Origin: a virus
Strand: one strand, 5' to 3'
Virus record (IMG/VR): IMGVR_UViG_3300021178_000012
Location: 19,580 to 83,579 of that record
DNA length: 64,000 bases
The position numbers and the translations under genes were made by a program. Each line of letters opens with the position of its first letter. Position 1 is the stretch's first letter. Under the pieces are notes generated by a model. The model worked only from the letters and a program-made list of their open reading frames with translations. It made no database searches and had not been told where the DNA came from. Shown here piece after piece: positions 15,725 to 23,896 of this stretch.

Positions 15725-16017
15725 AAACCTACGCACAAGCCAAGCTCGACATGCTCGCCTACCTCAAGTCGAAGGGTTGGGCCGTCTCGGGCGCATTAAA
15801 GATTCCCCATGCGACCTCGCCGGATGGCGATCTTCGGTTGTGGTTCAAGCCGCAAGCGGTGTACTTCACTGAAAGCGGCCCGCGGGACTTGAACCGTCAC
15901 CAGTTCGGCAACGCACGGACCGCGTACTGGCCCGGCGAATCGCAGTACGACACACGCGCGATGACCGGCGAAGAAGCCGTGGCGCGCATTTTGGGGGGAT
16001 TCGGGAGGACGGCGTGA
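15721..16017 (+). CDS. Hypothetical protein
   Basis: 98 aa; GTGA overlap. Helical start (KTYAQAKLDMLAYLKSKGW) followed by a beta-rich part. Not recognised. Confidence 0.6.
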   Translation: MKTYAQAKLDMLAYLKSKGWAVSGALKIPHATSPDGDLRLWFKPQAVYFTESGPRDLNRHQFGNARTAYWPGESQYDTRAMTGEEAVARILGGFGRTA

Positions 16018-16226
16018 AACGCCTAGCCCGAGGCTTCCGCCGAGGTCACGACGACTCGCTTGCGTGCAAACACCGCGACGTCTCGTGCTGCCCTGAGTGC
16101 GCCAAGGCCCACGAAGAGATCGTGAACGTCTGCGGCCAGCATTATTGGGTGCCGGATGCCGCGGAACGAAAGGCGCTCATTGCCGAAATGGACGCCTTCG
16201 TCGCCGGTCAAACGAGGCTCGTGTGA
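16014..16226 (+). CDS. Small Cys/His protein
   Basis: 70 aa; C-x-H and SCCPECAKAH with a later CGQHYW suggest one zinc site. GTGA overlap. Confidence 0.6.
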   Translation: MKRLARGFRRGHDDSLACKHRDVSCCPECAKAHEEIVNVCGQHYWVPDAAERKALIAEMDAFVAGQTRLV

Positions 16227-16738
16227 CCTGGTTACTCTCTTCCTCATCGGACCGCCGAGCGCTTGACGTCGTGGACGGGCACGGCCTTTGCGAAGGTCTC
16301 GGTCCGCACTACTCGCGACGGACGCCCGGATCCAACACGTTCACCGGGGTAGGCCGCGAGGTCGTTCTCGTGCACGGCACGGGACTAGCGGTATGGGCTT
16401 GCGTCTACCAGCGCACTCCGTCAGCGAAAGGAAGCGGAGGGAGCCGCGGACGCGTCGGAGTCGCCGATCCGAAACCTCGATACCTGTGGCGAAACATGCT
16501 CTTTCGGAACGAAGGCGCTGACCTCTCGTCTGACCTGATTCGAGAGGCGACCGAGCGAACCTACGAAGAATGGATCGAGCGCTATGGTGCCCTTCCCGAG
16601 GAGCGCCTGCGCACCGAGATCGGCGTAAAGGAGATTCGCTCGAGTAATCCTGGCTTCTGTTACATCGCTGCGGGCTGGGAGCCGGGACCAACTGTGCGAG
16701 GGAAACGCTTTCTGTACGCGCCTGAGAGGAATCAATGA
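16223..16738 (+). CDS. Possible GNAT-like phage protein
   Basis: 171 aa. Core VVLVHGTGLAVWACVYQR, LWRNMLFRNEG and the final NPGFCYIAAGWEPGP resemble phage proteins with a GNAT-like acetyltransferase fold (N-terminal beta strands, then a C-terminal 'NPG..Y..AGW' strand-turn). No acetyl-CoA loop can be proved by eye, so the activity is uncertain. Confidence 0.45.
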   Translation: MTWLLSSSSDRRALDVVDGHGLCEGLGPHYSRRTPGSNTFTGVGREVVLVHGTGLAVWACVYQRTPSAKGSGGSRGRVGVADPKPRYLWRNMLFRNEGADLSSDLIREATERTYEEWIERYGALPEERLRTEIGVKEIRSSNPGFCYIAAGWEPGPTVRGKRFLYAPERNQ

Positions 16739-16920
16739 CCAATCGACAAGATTTTCTCGAGCGCGTTCTCGACCGCCAAATAAAGGATCTTCGCGCCGAA
16801 CTCGCCCGCGTCGAAGCCGAACGCGATGCCCTCCTCGCCGAGGCCTTCGCCTTTTCTGAGAAGGTCCGCGAGCTCACGGACGCTCTGGACGCCGCGCGCG
16901 GGACTGTAGGGAAGCCGTGA
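16735..16920 (+). CDS. Short coiled-coil protein
   Basis: 61 aa, nearly all one amphipathic helix (DLRAELARVEAERDALLAEA). ATGA overlap. Likely an oligomerising or adaptor protein. Confidence 0.6.
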   Translation: MTNRQDFLERVLDRQIKDLRAELARVEAERDALLAEAFAFSEKVRELTDALDAARGTVGKP

Positions 16921-17093
16921 AAGGACCGAAGGAGTTGTTAGGAAAACGAGTCTTGTTCAACGGCGAAGAATGGCTCGTGTGGCGAATCGAAAACAGCCGC
17001 GCAACGCTTCTTTTATGCAAGCGCGGACGCATAGAGCGCTATGTCGATCTTTCAGATCTCGCTGATGCTGTTCTTACGGAGGGATCCCCATGA
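16917..17093 (+). CDS. Small beta-type protein
   Basis: 58 aa, GTGA start and ATGA end overlaps bracket it exactly between neighbours, which is the main support. Pattern GKRVLFNGEEWLVWRIENS suggests a small beta-barrel. Function unknown. Confidence 0.55.
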   Translation: MKGPKELLGKRVLFNGEEWLVWRIENSRATLLLCKRGRIERYVDLSDLADAVLTEGSP

Positions 17094-17440
17094 AATGCTC
17101 CTGTTGCGGCAACCCATGCCGCGTTCGAACCAAGGCCGTCATCGTCGGGAAGGGCACCGGGCTCGTGTGCGCCACGTGCGTCAGTGCCGGTCTCACGGTC
17201 GTAGCGCCGAAAGCCGTCGCGAAGTGCGCGTGCGGCAAGGCCGCGACCGTGTGCGGCGCGTGCGCGGACAAGCGCGCGAAGCGGCCCGACGACTTTCGGA
17301 AGAAGCTCGCGGCGCACTTGAGGAAGCTGGCGAAGGCGTACGCCGGATCTTCGTTGAACGTGATGGGACAACTCATCCCCGACGATCGCGCCGCGGGGCT
17401 TCTTCAGGCCGCTGACCTCGTGGAAGGGTGGAATCCGTGA
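17090..17440 (+). CDS. Multi-Cys zinc-ribbon protein
   Basis: 116 aa with CSCCGNPC, CATC, CACG and CGAC pairs in the first 60 residues (two zinc sites), then a basic helical C-terminus. May bind nucleic acid. Not a named family to me. Confidence 0.65.
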   Translation: MKCSCCGNPCRVRTKAVIVGKGTGLVCATCVSAGLTVVAPKAVAKCACGKAATVCGACADKRAKRPDDFRKKLAAHLRKLAKAYAGSSLNVMGQLIPDDRAAGLLQAADLVEGWNP

Positions 17441-17757
17441 GCGACGCGCACCGATTGCTCTCCTCAAACGATCCCGATCCTACGGTGCCGGCCCCCGGTC
17501 AACGTTGGCAGGCCCGAGGGGACGTGTATCGCGGCAATGGCGGTGGGGAGGTGGCCAAGATCTGCTTCATCGATACGGGCGTTGTCCACTTCAGGCCCGA
17601 CCGTACGTTTTACGTTCTCATCGAAAACCTCGTAACGCATTGGTGGTGCGTCGATCATCTGCCGCTTTATGCCCTCATGGTCTATGGTCGCCCGGTCAAG
17701 ACGTGGCGCGAGATGTGTCTCGCACTGATCGATTCTCTTCCGAAGGAGGGGCCGTGA
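17437..17757 (+). CDS. Hypothetical beta-rich protein
   Basis: 106 aa; GTGA overlap. PGQRWQARGDVYRGNGGGEV and a Trp-rich middle suggest a DUF1653- or SH3-like small barrel, unproven. Confidence 0.55.
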   Translation: MSDAHRLLSSNDPDPTVPAPGQRWQARGDVYRGNGGGEVAKICFIDTGVVHFRPDRTFYVLIENLVTHWWCVDHLPLYALMVYGRPVKTWREMCLALIDSLPKEGP

Positions 17758-17861
17758 AAACGACCGATCAAGTGCACCGCGAGCAAGCGGAACACTGCGA
17801 GCCGGAGCTGCTCGAGCATGCCGTCCGACACGCTCGAGGAGGACCACCCCGACATCTTTAG
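17754..17861 (+). CDS. Very small ORF overlapping the next gene
   Basis: 35 aa from a GTG that overlaps the previous stop; it overlaps the next ORF by 44 nt. The start fits the coupling pattern, but the length is marginal. It may only pass ribosomes to 17818. Confidence 0.35.
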   Translation: MKTTDQVHREQAEHCEPELLEHAVRHARGGPPRHL

Positions 17862-18135
17862 CGGCGGCGCCTCCGACAAGATGTGGGCGGCGTACGATAC
17901 TGAGGTATCGCAGTACGGCGGCCGTGACGTGTGGACCGGCGAATGGCCCGGCACGGCCGAATGCCGCGAGTACGGCCTTTGGTCGCGATGGGTCGGCAGC
18001 ACATGGCCCGAGCCAGGCGGGCGGTGGGTCAAGTGCGCAGCAACCGACGAGGGCGCCGGCCCGAACCTCAATGCGCTCAATGCGTGGGGTGGGTTCGTGT
18101 GGGATCGCACTGCGCGAAAGTGGAGAAAGCCGTGA
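17818..18135 (+). CDS. Hypothetical Trp-rich protein
   Basis: 105 aa, eight tryptophans, acidic; no family recognised. Ends in a GTGA overlap with the next gene. Confidence 0.55.
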   Translation: MPSDTLEEDHPDIFSGGASDKMWAAYDTEVSQYGGRDVWTGEWPGTAECREYGLWSRWVGSTWPEPGGRWVKCAATDEGAGPNLNALNAWGGFVWDRTARKWRKP

Positions 18136-18305
18136 AGATCGTCCTCTATACCGCCGACGAGAAGGTCAAGGTGGAGACCTACTCCCGCTCGATCCCGCAA
18201 AAGGGCCACACGGTGGCCATCGCCGGCAAGACCTACGAGATCATGCAGGTCCGTTGGGTCAACGGCGCCAAGACGTTCAGCCAGGTAGAGATACTCATTC
18301 GATAA
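18132..18305 (+). CDS. Small beta-rich protein
   Basis: 57 aa, alternating hydrophobic strands (KIVLYTADEKVKVETY). GTGA overlap. Unknown. Confidence 0.55.
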   Translation: MKIVLYTADEKVKVETYSRSIPQKGHTVAIAGKTYEIMQVRWVNGAKTFSQVEILIR

Positions 18306-18314
18306 GGAGAACGC

Positions 18315-19199
18315 ATGAGCAACCGAAAAGAAACGTACGGATTCGAAGGGCAGTTCGCGGGCGGAGACAAGTACCCGGAGGACCTCGTCATCGTCGGAAT
18401 CGATTGCCCCGTCGAGGACTTTCCGGAGCTCTCCGACGACCGTATCAACGACCCGTTGGATCCGGAGATGGTCCAATCGGTCAGGGATCACGGGGTGCGC
18501 ATCCCGATCGAGATCCGCCGTCTCCGGGGCGATACCCGCAACTTCGTCAGCTACGGACGTCACCGCGTGAGGTGGGCGCGCGAGGTGAACAAAAACCTCA
18601 AAGGCAAGATGCGTATCTTAGTCCCCTGCCTGATCGCGGAGGTGGGCTCCGATCCGCTCACGGCAGCAATCATCGAGAACGCGCGGAAGAAGGCCCTCAC
18701 GCCGCTCCAGTGCGCGAGGCTTGCCCAGCGCATGCGCGAGCGAAAGCGCCCCGAGCGGGAGATCGCCTCGGCGTTCGGTGTGAGCACGGCAACCCTCGCG
18801 GGGTGGGCCAAGCTCACCGACGCTGGCGACGAAGCGCTCAATGCAGTCGAAGCCGGCGACGTGACAACCGAGGCCGCGAAGGCCATTGCCGAGGTCGCTC
18901 CGCCGAAGCGAGCTGCGGCCATCGCAGCCGCGAAGGGTAAGAAGGGTACGAAGGCCGTCGAGGCGGTGAAGCGCGTCGCTCGAGGGGAAACCGAGCCCGA
19001 GGAGCGCGGTCCGCTCAGCCGGGCGAAGGTCCGCGCCGTGTGCGAAGCCCTTGCGCCGACGAAGGACGACGACGTGGATCCGGAATCGCCAGAGGAGCTC
19101 GCGCATCGCCTGATGCGCATCGTTACCGGCGACGGAACGGCTGCGTTGCTCAAGGCGTGGCCGAACGTGGCGAGGGCCGTGAGGGAGGCGTTGCGATGA
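18315..19199 (+). CDS. ParB/Spo0J-like nuclease-domain protein
   Basis: 294 aa. N-terminal ParB-type domain (residues about 25-125): PLDPEMVQSVRDHGVRIPI, then YGRHRVRWA in place of the usual G-x-R-R box. A helix-turn-helix (REIASAFGVSTATLAGWAKL) follows, with an Ala/Lys-rich C-terminus. ParB-like phage proteins bind DNA, hydrolyse CTP or nick DNA; partition is less likely because no ParA is nearby. ATG preceded by AAGGAG. Confidence 0.8.
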   Translation: MSNRKETYGFEGQFAGGDKYPEDLVIVGIDCPVEDFPELSDDRINDPLDPEMVQSVRDHGVRIPIEIRRLRGDTRNFVSYGRHRVRWAREVNKNLKGKMRILVPCLIAEVGSDPLTAAIIENARKKALTPLQCARLAQRMRERKRPEREIASAFGVSTATLAGWAKLTDAGDEALNAVEAGDVTTEAAKAIAEVAPPKRAAAIAAAKGKKGTKAVEAVKRVARGETEPEERGPLSRAKVRAVCEALAPTKDDDVDPESPEELAHRLMRIVTGDGTAALLKAWPNVARAVREALR

Positions 19200-19633
19200 A
19201 AACAAAAAAACCTAAGGCTCATCGGCCATCACCGGGTGCCTTCATCAAGTCGCTGCCGTTGTCCGTCGAACCGGAAGCGGTCATCAGTCAGGGTCGCAGA
19301 GAAGGCTTCGAGATCACACGACAGCAGGTCGGCGTCGTGCGTCACCATATGCGCAAGCGCGCGGTGATGAACTTGCCGAAGAAAGCGAAGGTCCCGCCGT
19401 CGACTCTGCCGAAGCTCGAATCACCTCCCGGGTTCACCGACTTGCAAAAGCGGCTCGACAGACTCTCGCAATCGCGCCCGTTCTTTACTCCGTTCGCTGG
19501 AGGTTTAGCGACCGCGTTCTCGTTAAGCGGCGACCACGAGGTTCAGTTCCTCCAGGCAGCTGCGAACATCGGGCTTGATAGAGCCTGCGCGCTCATCGAG
19601 GAAGCGCGACGTCGGATCGTGGGTACAAAATGA
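19196..19633 (+). CDS. Basic hypothetical protein
   Basis: 145 aa with a very basic start (KTKKPKAHR). The middle QGRREGFEITRQQVGVVRHH resembles a helix-turn-helix, so DNA binding is plausible. Coupled to the ParB-like gene by ATGA. Confidence 0.6.
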   Translation: MKTKKPKAHRPSPGAFIKSLPLSVEPEAVISQGRREGFEITRQQVGVVRHHMRKRAVMNLPKKAKVPPSTLPKLESPPGFTDLQKRLDRLSQSRPFFTPFAGGLATAFSLSGDHEVQFLQAAANIGLDRACALIEEARRRIVGTK

Positions 19634-19800
19634 GTGACCTACAATGCGCCGATGAGCGTCTTCTCGGCGACGAACCAAGCGTTCGTGGAACCGGCATCTA
19701 CGTCCGCGCATCGGGCATCGTGAGAGGGTGCGCTGCGCCCGACCGAAGGGGCACGAAGGTCGGTGCCGGGACGGGGGCGGGTGGGAGTTCTAGCGCTTGA
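19630..19800 (+). CDS. Small hypothetical protein
   Basis: 56 aa; ATGA overlap start. Gly/Ala/Ser-rich C-terminus. Its stop overlaps the -35 box of the following promoter, so it is probably the end of the upstream transcription segment. Confidence 0.45.
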   Translation: MSDLQCADERLLGDEPSVRGTGIYVRASGIVRGCAAPDRRGTKVGAGTGAGGSSSA

Positions 19801-19826
19801 CTTCGGCGTGATCCTGGTCGTATAAA
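19797..19826 (+). promoter_or_regulatory. Sigma70-type promoter TTGACT-N18-TATAAA
   Basis: -35 TTGACT at 19797-19802 and -10 TATAAA at 19821-19826. The leader has an imperfect inverted repeat ACGCCCGCT / AGCAGGCGT (about 19831-19866, one mismatch) and a three-codon reading frame (ATG-GAG-TCT-TGA at 19868) just before the real start at 19879. An attenuation or re-initiation device is possible. Confidence 0.6.
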
Positions 19827-19878
19827 AGCGAAACGCCCGCTCAACTCTCGCGGAGGAGCAGGCGTCAATGGAGTCTTG

Positions 19879-20295
19879 ATGACGAGAAAGATCGTATTCG
19901 ACGTCGTTCCTGAAGGCAAGCCCGCTCGTAAGCCGACGCCTGCTTCGGTTCCTATCGTAACGCCTCCAGTGGAGCCGAAGGAGCCGAAGGAGCCGAAAGG
20001 CCCGATAGTTCACCCAAGGGACCCCAACTCGAACAAGTCGAAGCGCCGAGCTGCGTGGGCCGCGAAGCACAGCCCCCGGCCGTACGACGACCCCGGCGAG
20101 ACGCTCTGGATCGGCGAGCGCCACGAGAACGTGCGTGTGCGGCTCTTCCAACACACGAAGCGGCGCTTCCTTGAGCTGCGCATCGAGCGACTGATCGATG
20201 GCGAATGGTGCTGGACGCAGAAGGGGTGCTCGATTCAGCAGAACGAGATCGACGCGGTGGTGAGCGGCTTCCAGGCGGCGAAGGGGGCGATGTGA
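19879..20295 (+). CDS. Possible PC4/YdbC-like ssDNA-binding protein
   Basis: 138 aa. The first 65 residues are Pro/Lys-rich and disordered (VEPKEPKEPKGP). The C-terminal 65 residues, HTKRRFLELRIERLI then KGCSIQQNEIDAVVSGF, have the strand-strand-helix pattern of PC4-type single-strand DNA-binding folds. ATG 19879 with GGAG upstream is preferred over TTG 19876. First gene behind its own promoter and just ahead of an adenine methylase. Confidence 0.5.
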   Translation: MTRKIVFDVVPEGKPARKPTPASVPIVTPPVEPKEPKEPKGPIVHPRDPNSNKSKRRAAWAAKHSPRPYDDPGETLWIGERHENVRVRLFQHTKRRFLELRIERLIDGEWCWTQKGCSIQQNEIDAVVSGFQAAKGAM

Positions 20296-20963
20296 CGCAG
20301 ACTCACGAAGAGCGGACAATCTCCGCGCTTCACTCGGTGACATCGAGCGAGTGGTTCTCGCCGGAGCCCATCTGCAACGCCGCTCGAGAAGCCATGGGTG
20401 GCGAGATCGACCTCGACCCCGCGTCTTGCTCGGTAGCGAATCGTCTCGTGAAGGCGAAGAAGTTCTACTCACTCAAGAACGGTCAGGACGGACTACGACT
20501 GCCGTGGCGTGGTCGCGTCTTCCACAACCCACCGTCACCACCTCGAGAATGGTGGGGAAAAGCCATGGTGGAGCGTGACACGGAGGCAGAGTTACGCTCG
20601 GTTTCAGAACGACGATTCCAACTTTGCTACGTCGCGTACAGCGTAGAGAGCCTCCAGCAGGCGCAAGGTTGGTCGGTCTCCATGATGGGGTTTCCCTTCT
20701 GCATTCCGAAGGGTCGAGTCCGTTATATGTGTACGGCCGCCGACGCCATTGCTGCTCTAGTGCGAAAGCAGGCCAAGAGGAAGCTATCGAGCACAGAGGC
20801 CCGCCGAATGGCGCAACTTGCCGGGATGCCGGCTGACGAGATCGTGCAAGGCGACTCGCCTACGCATTCTAGCGCCATTGTGGCCGTTGGGATCGAGCTT
20901 TCAAAATTCACCAAGGCATTCCGATCCATCGGCGAATGCGTCGGAGGTTCCGACAATGGCTAG
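20292..20963 (+). CDS. Phage DNA N6-adenine methyltransferase (Dam-type)
   Basis: 223 aa. WFSPEPICNAAREAMGG, IDLDPASC and FYSLKNGQDGL.PW match the phage N6-adenine methylase family. The catalytic box reads NPPS (HNPPSPPREWW) where N/D-PP-Y/F/W is usual, so activity or specificity may be altered. Transfers methyl from SAM to adenine in phage DNA, commonly against restriction. Starts at GTG 20292 overlapping the previous stop. Confidence 0.82.
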   Translation: MTQTHEERTISALHSVTSSEWFSPEPICNAAREAMGGEIDLDPASCSVANRLVKAKKFYSLKNGQDGLRLPWRGRVFHNPPSPPREWWGKAMVERDTEAELRSVSERRFQLCYVAYSVESLQQAQGWSVSMMGFPFCIPKGRVRYMCTAADAIAALVRKQAKRKLSSTEARRMAQLAGMPADEIVQGDSPTHSSAIVAVGIELSKFTKAFRSIGECVGGSDNG

Positions 20964-21234
20964 CAAAAAAAACCTCAAGTGCGAGCGCTGCGAAAAGCTC
21001 TGCACGGCTCGTCTGCCGGATCCGCTCGTCGAGGTGGACCGCTTCGACGGCTTCGGCAAGCTGGTAGGCAAGTCGGCGCAACTCATATGCCTGAAGTGTG
21101 TCGACAAGGCTCGGAAACTCGCCGGCTACAAGCCGCCGCCGACGAAGCAGGCCATCAAAAGGGCCGATGCAGCGAAGAACCTTTTGGTGTTTGGAGGCGC
21201 CTATAATGAGCGCAGCGCGAAGGGGGCAAAGTAA
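20956..21234 (+). CDS. Small zinc-ribbon protein
   Basis: 92 aa; CERCEKLCTA and CLKC form one zinc site; lysine-rich. Overlaps the methylase end by 8 nt and ends directly at the RNA ligase ATG. Confidence 0.6.
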   Translation: MASKKNLKCERCEKLCTARLPDPLVEVDRFDGFGKLVGKSAQLICLKCVDKARKLAGYKPPPTKQAIKRADAAKNLLVFGGAYNERSAKGAK

Positions 21235-22095
21235 ATGGGCTACATGCATATCAATAATCTCTACAAGGACCAGCGGATCCTTCTTTTTCGCGAATGCTAC
21301 GCGCTCGAAAAGATCCACGGTACGTCAGCGCACCTATCGTGGAATCAAGGCACGCTCACGTTCTCACCCGGAGGTGAGAGCCAGAGCCGATTCGTCAAGG
21401 CCGTCGATCACGTGGGCCTCATACCAGCGTTCGAGAAGATGGGTCACCCGTCCGTCACTGTCTACGGTGAAGCGTACGGTGGAAGCCAGCAGAAGCAGGC
21501 GTGGCGGTACGGATCGTCGCTGAAGTTCGTCGCCTTCGACGTGAAGGTTGGCGACGTATGGCTCGCAGTCCCGCAAGCGGTACAACTCGTGACGGAACAA
21601 CTCACACTAGAGTTCGTACACTTCGTCAAGGTGGCAACCGATCTTGCGGCGTTAGATGCCGAGCGTGACGCCCCGTCTGAGCAGGCTCGGCGCAACGGCA
21701 TCGAAGGGAGCAAACCGCGCGAAGGTGTCGTCTTGCGTCCGCTCATCGAGGTGCGCTTCAATGACGACGAGCGGGTCATCGCAAAGCACAAGCGAGCCGA
21801 GGAGCGCGAGACGGTGACACCTCGCGAAGTGGTCGACCCGGAGAAGATGAAGATTCTATCGGACGCCGAAGCCATCGCCTTCGAATGGGTGACTCCGACG
21901 CGGCTTCAGCATGTTCTCGATAAGATCGGCGATGTGGACATGCGTCGCATGCGAGACGTGATCTCGGCGATGACGGATGATGTGTTGCGCGAGGGTGCCG
22001 GAGAGATCGTTGACAGCCGAGAGGCGCGCGCAGCGATCGGTAAGAAGACGGCCCAGATCTTCAAGTCATACCTGGAAGCAGCGTTGCGAACATGA
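21235..22095 (+). CDS. RNA ligase, Rnl2-like
   Basis: 286 aa. Nucleotidyltransferase motifs are in order: I EKIHGTSAHL (adenylated lysine), III VYGEAYGG, IIIa FVAFDVKVG, IV KPREGVVLRP and V IAKHKRAE. The C-terminal helical region fits the Rnl2 clade. It would seal nicks in RNA, using ATP, for example repairing tRNAs cut by host defence nucleases. The same genome slice carries a tRNA and Ro60. No polynucleotide kinase/phosphatase partner is seen in the window. Confidence 0.85.
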   Translation: MGYMHINNLYKDQRILLFRECYALEKIHGTSAHLSWNQGTLTFSPGGESQSRFVKAVDHVGLIPAFEKMGHPSVTVYGEAYGGSQQKQAWRYGSSLKFVAFDVKVGDVWLAVPQAVQLVTEQLTLEFVHFVKVATDLAALDAERDAPSEQARRNGIEGSKPREGVVLRPLIEVRFNDDERVIAKHKRAEERETVTPREVVDPEKMKILSDAEAIAFEWVTPTRLQHVLDKIGDVDMRRMRDVISAMTDDVLREGAGEIVDSREARAAIGKKTAQIFKSYLEAALRT

Positions 22096-22310
22096 AGACT
22101 ACCATCGAACGCGCCATCCTTGCGGCCCGCGCTGTGGCCGCAACCGACGAAGCGAAGCGCGTTGCCAGGACTTCACGAGGCCGACATGGCGTATGGAGCG
22201 CCAGCGACGAGAAGGCGCTTCGACAGGGTCGCGTGCGGACAGAGTACGGCGACATCCGCCTGCCTGTAGAAGCGGCAGAGAAGTGGTTCCGTGATTGGGG
22301 GAAGCCGTGA
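22092..22310 (+). CDS. Small helical protein
   Basis: 72 aa; ATGA overlap with the ligase. Basic, Ala-rich helix then a beta hairpin. Unknown. Confidence 0.55.
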   Translation: MKTTIERAILAARAVAATDEAKRVARTSRGRHGVWSASDEKALRQGRVRTEYGDIRLPVEAAEKWFRDWGKP

Positions 22311-22522
22311 CCGCGAAGGACCTGTATCCGCATGTGTCGCAGCCGACCGGGGCGGTTGAGACATGGCGGTTCAAGTGCAAGCACATGGGCACGGTCTACG
22401 ATGCCGAGGCAAGGAACTGGTTCGATGCGCGAGCCATTGCGTGCGTGGCGATCGGGTGCGAACCACGCGCGGCGGAACTGGTGGGCACGGTGGCGGAGCT
22501 TATGGGGAGGATGGGGGAATGA
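22307..22522 (+). CDS. Small hypothetical protein
   Basis: 71 aa; GTGA overlap. Pattern ETWRFKCKHMGTVYDAEARNWFDARAIAC resembles short phage proteins of unknown role (two Cys, one His). Confidence 0.55.
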   Translation: MTAKDLYPHVSQPTGAVETWRFKCKHMGTVYDAEARNWFDARAIACVAIGCEPRAAELVGTVAELMGRMGE

Positions 22523-22740
22523 GCGCGGTCCACATCTACACCACACCTTCGCAACCCGCCACGAGGTTCGTGTTTGATGCGTGGTCCCACGGTCCGGTTG
22601 TAACGGAGTATAGCCCACGCAAACTGATCCAATGCTGGAATTGCAAGCGCCGCCGATGGGCTAAGAACCTCATTGCGAAGCCATATTACGACTGCACGCA
22701 GTTCTTTTGTCTTGAGCGGTGCAAGTGGAGGTCGCGGTGA
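22519..22740 (+). CDS. Small zinc-finger protein
   Basis: 73 aa; CWNCKRRRW and CLERCKW suggest a basic zinc finger. ATGA start and GTGA end overlaps. Confidence 0.6.
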   Translation: MSAVHIYTTPSQPATRFVFDAWSHGPVVTEYSPRKLIQCWNCKRRRWAKNLIAKPYYDCTQFFCLERCKWRSR

Positions 22741-23528
22741 TCCACACCGAGCAGTCGATCATGTCGCTCATCCGGAAGAAGTTCTCCGGGAGCGCCTACG
22801 TCGTCCTGTCACAGGTACGCAACCAAACGGGGTACGGCCCGCGCACGCGTACCGCAGACGCCATCGTCATGTCGCTGTGGCCGTCACGTGGGCTCACGCT
22901 ATCCGGCTTCGAGATCAAGCGTTCAAGAAGCGATTGGAAGGCGGAGCTCGACCAGCCCGAAAAGGCTGAGGAGATCAGCAGGTTCTGCGACTTCTGGAAC
23001 GTGGCCGCAGCCCCTGGCGTCGTGGAACTCGGGGAGCTTCCGCCAACATGGGGGCTCTACGTCGTCCAAGAAAAAAGAGAGGAACTGAGGCTGACCCGCG
23101 AGGCGGTCATGTCGAAAGAGGTGCAACCGATCACGCGCGGGTTCCTGGGCGCTCTTCTACGGGCGGCGACGTCGAACACGGTCCCGAAGAGCGAGGTGGA
23201 CAAGACGATTTGCGATGCGGTTGATCTCGAAGTCGAGAACCGCATGAGGCGTCAGTCGGTCGACTACACGGCAGAATCGTTCAAGAGGTCGCTCGACTCG
23301 GCGTTGAAGCGTATTCAGGACTTCGAAGAGGCTTCAGGCGTCCACATCGACGAGTACAACAGCGGACGCATCGGCAAGGCTGTAGCCGGCGTCCTCGGGC
23401 GCAGACCGCTGTATGTCGCTGACGCGCTCGAGTCCAATTCTCTGTCCCTTCAGAAGGCTGCGCAACTCGTCGCCGACGGAGTTCGAGAGCTTCGAGCACT
23501 CGAGCAAGGACTGGAGGAGTCGGCATGA
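22737..23528 (+). CDS. PD-(D/E)XK nuclease, MmcB-like
   Basis: 263 aa. TADAIVMSLWPSRG (Asp), then GFEIKRSRSDW (E-x-K) give a D...ExK active-site pattern, followed by DFWNVAA and GLYVVQE, as in MmcB-type DNA-repair nucleases. The C-terminal 110 residues are helical. Probably cuts or processes DNA during replication or recombination. GTG 22737 overlaps the previous stop; an upstream GTG at 22719 is possible. Confidence 0.7.
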   Translation: MIHTEQSIMSLIRKKFSGSAYVVLSQVRNQTGYGPRTRTADAIVMSLWPSRGLTLSGFEIKRSRSDWKAELDQPEKAEEISRFCDFWNVAAAPGVVELGELPPTWGLYVVQEKREELRLTREAVMSKEVQPITRGFLGALLRAATSNTVPKSEVDKTICDAVDLEVENRMRRQSVDYTAESFKRSLDSALKRIQDFEEASGVHIDEYNSGRIGKAVAGVLGRRPLYVADALESNSLSLQKAAQLVADGVRELRALEQGLEESA

Positions 23529-23896
23529 ACAAAGTTCTCGCCATCACAGGCTCCCGCCACTGGACATGCCACCTCACGATCGAGGCATGGCTTCGCACCG
23601 TGCCGAAGGGCGTGCACGTCATCCACGGCGCGTGCCCAGATGGCGCCGACGCCATCGCTGACGAGGTGGCGCAGAGCCTTGGGTTCAAGGTGGTGCGGTT
23701 CCCCGTGGAAGAGCAGGACGGCCGCTGGCCTTCAGCGGGACCCATGCGCAACGAGCGCATGCTCAGGATAGGACGGCCAGGTCGGGTGTGGGCTTTCAGG
23801 GCGGGTGGCAAGTCGTCGGGAACCGACGATTGCGTGAGACGGGCCCTAGCCCGTCGGATCGCGTGCACGACGATTCCGGAGGGGTCGAGGCCGTGA
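23525..23896 (+). CDS. SLOG/YspA-like nucleotide-binding protein
   Basis: 123 aa. AITGSRHW at the N-terminus, VIHGACPDGADAIADEVA in the middle and a closing helix fit the DUF2493/YspA SLOG family (Rossmann fold related to DprA and LOG). These bind nucleotide-like ligands; biological role in phages is unknown. Confidence 0.8.
   Translation: MNKVLAITGSRHWTCHLTIEAWLRTVPKGVHVIHGACPDGADAIADEVAQSLGFKVVRFPVEEQDGRWPSAGPMRNERMLRIGRPGRVWAFRAGGKSSGTDDCVRRALARRIACTTIPEGSRP

Noticed and set aside
18315-19199. A plasmid-type ParAB partition locus
   Set aside because: No ParA ATPase or repeated parS-like sites accompany the ParB-like gene.
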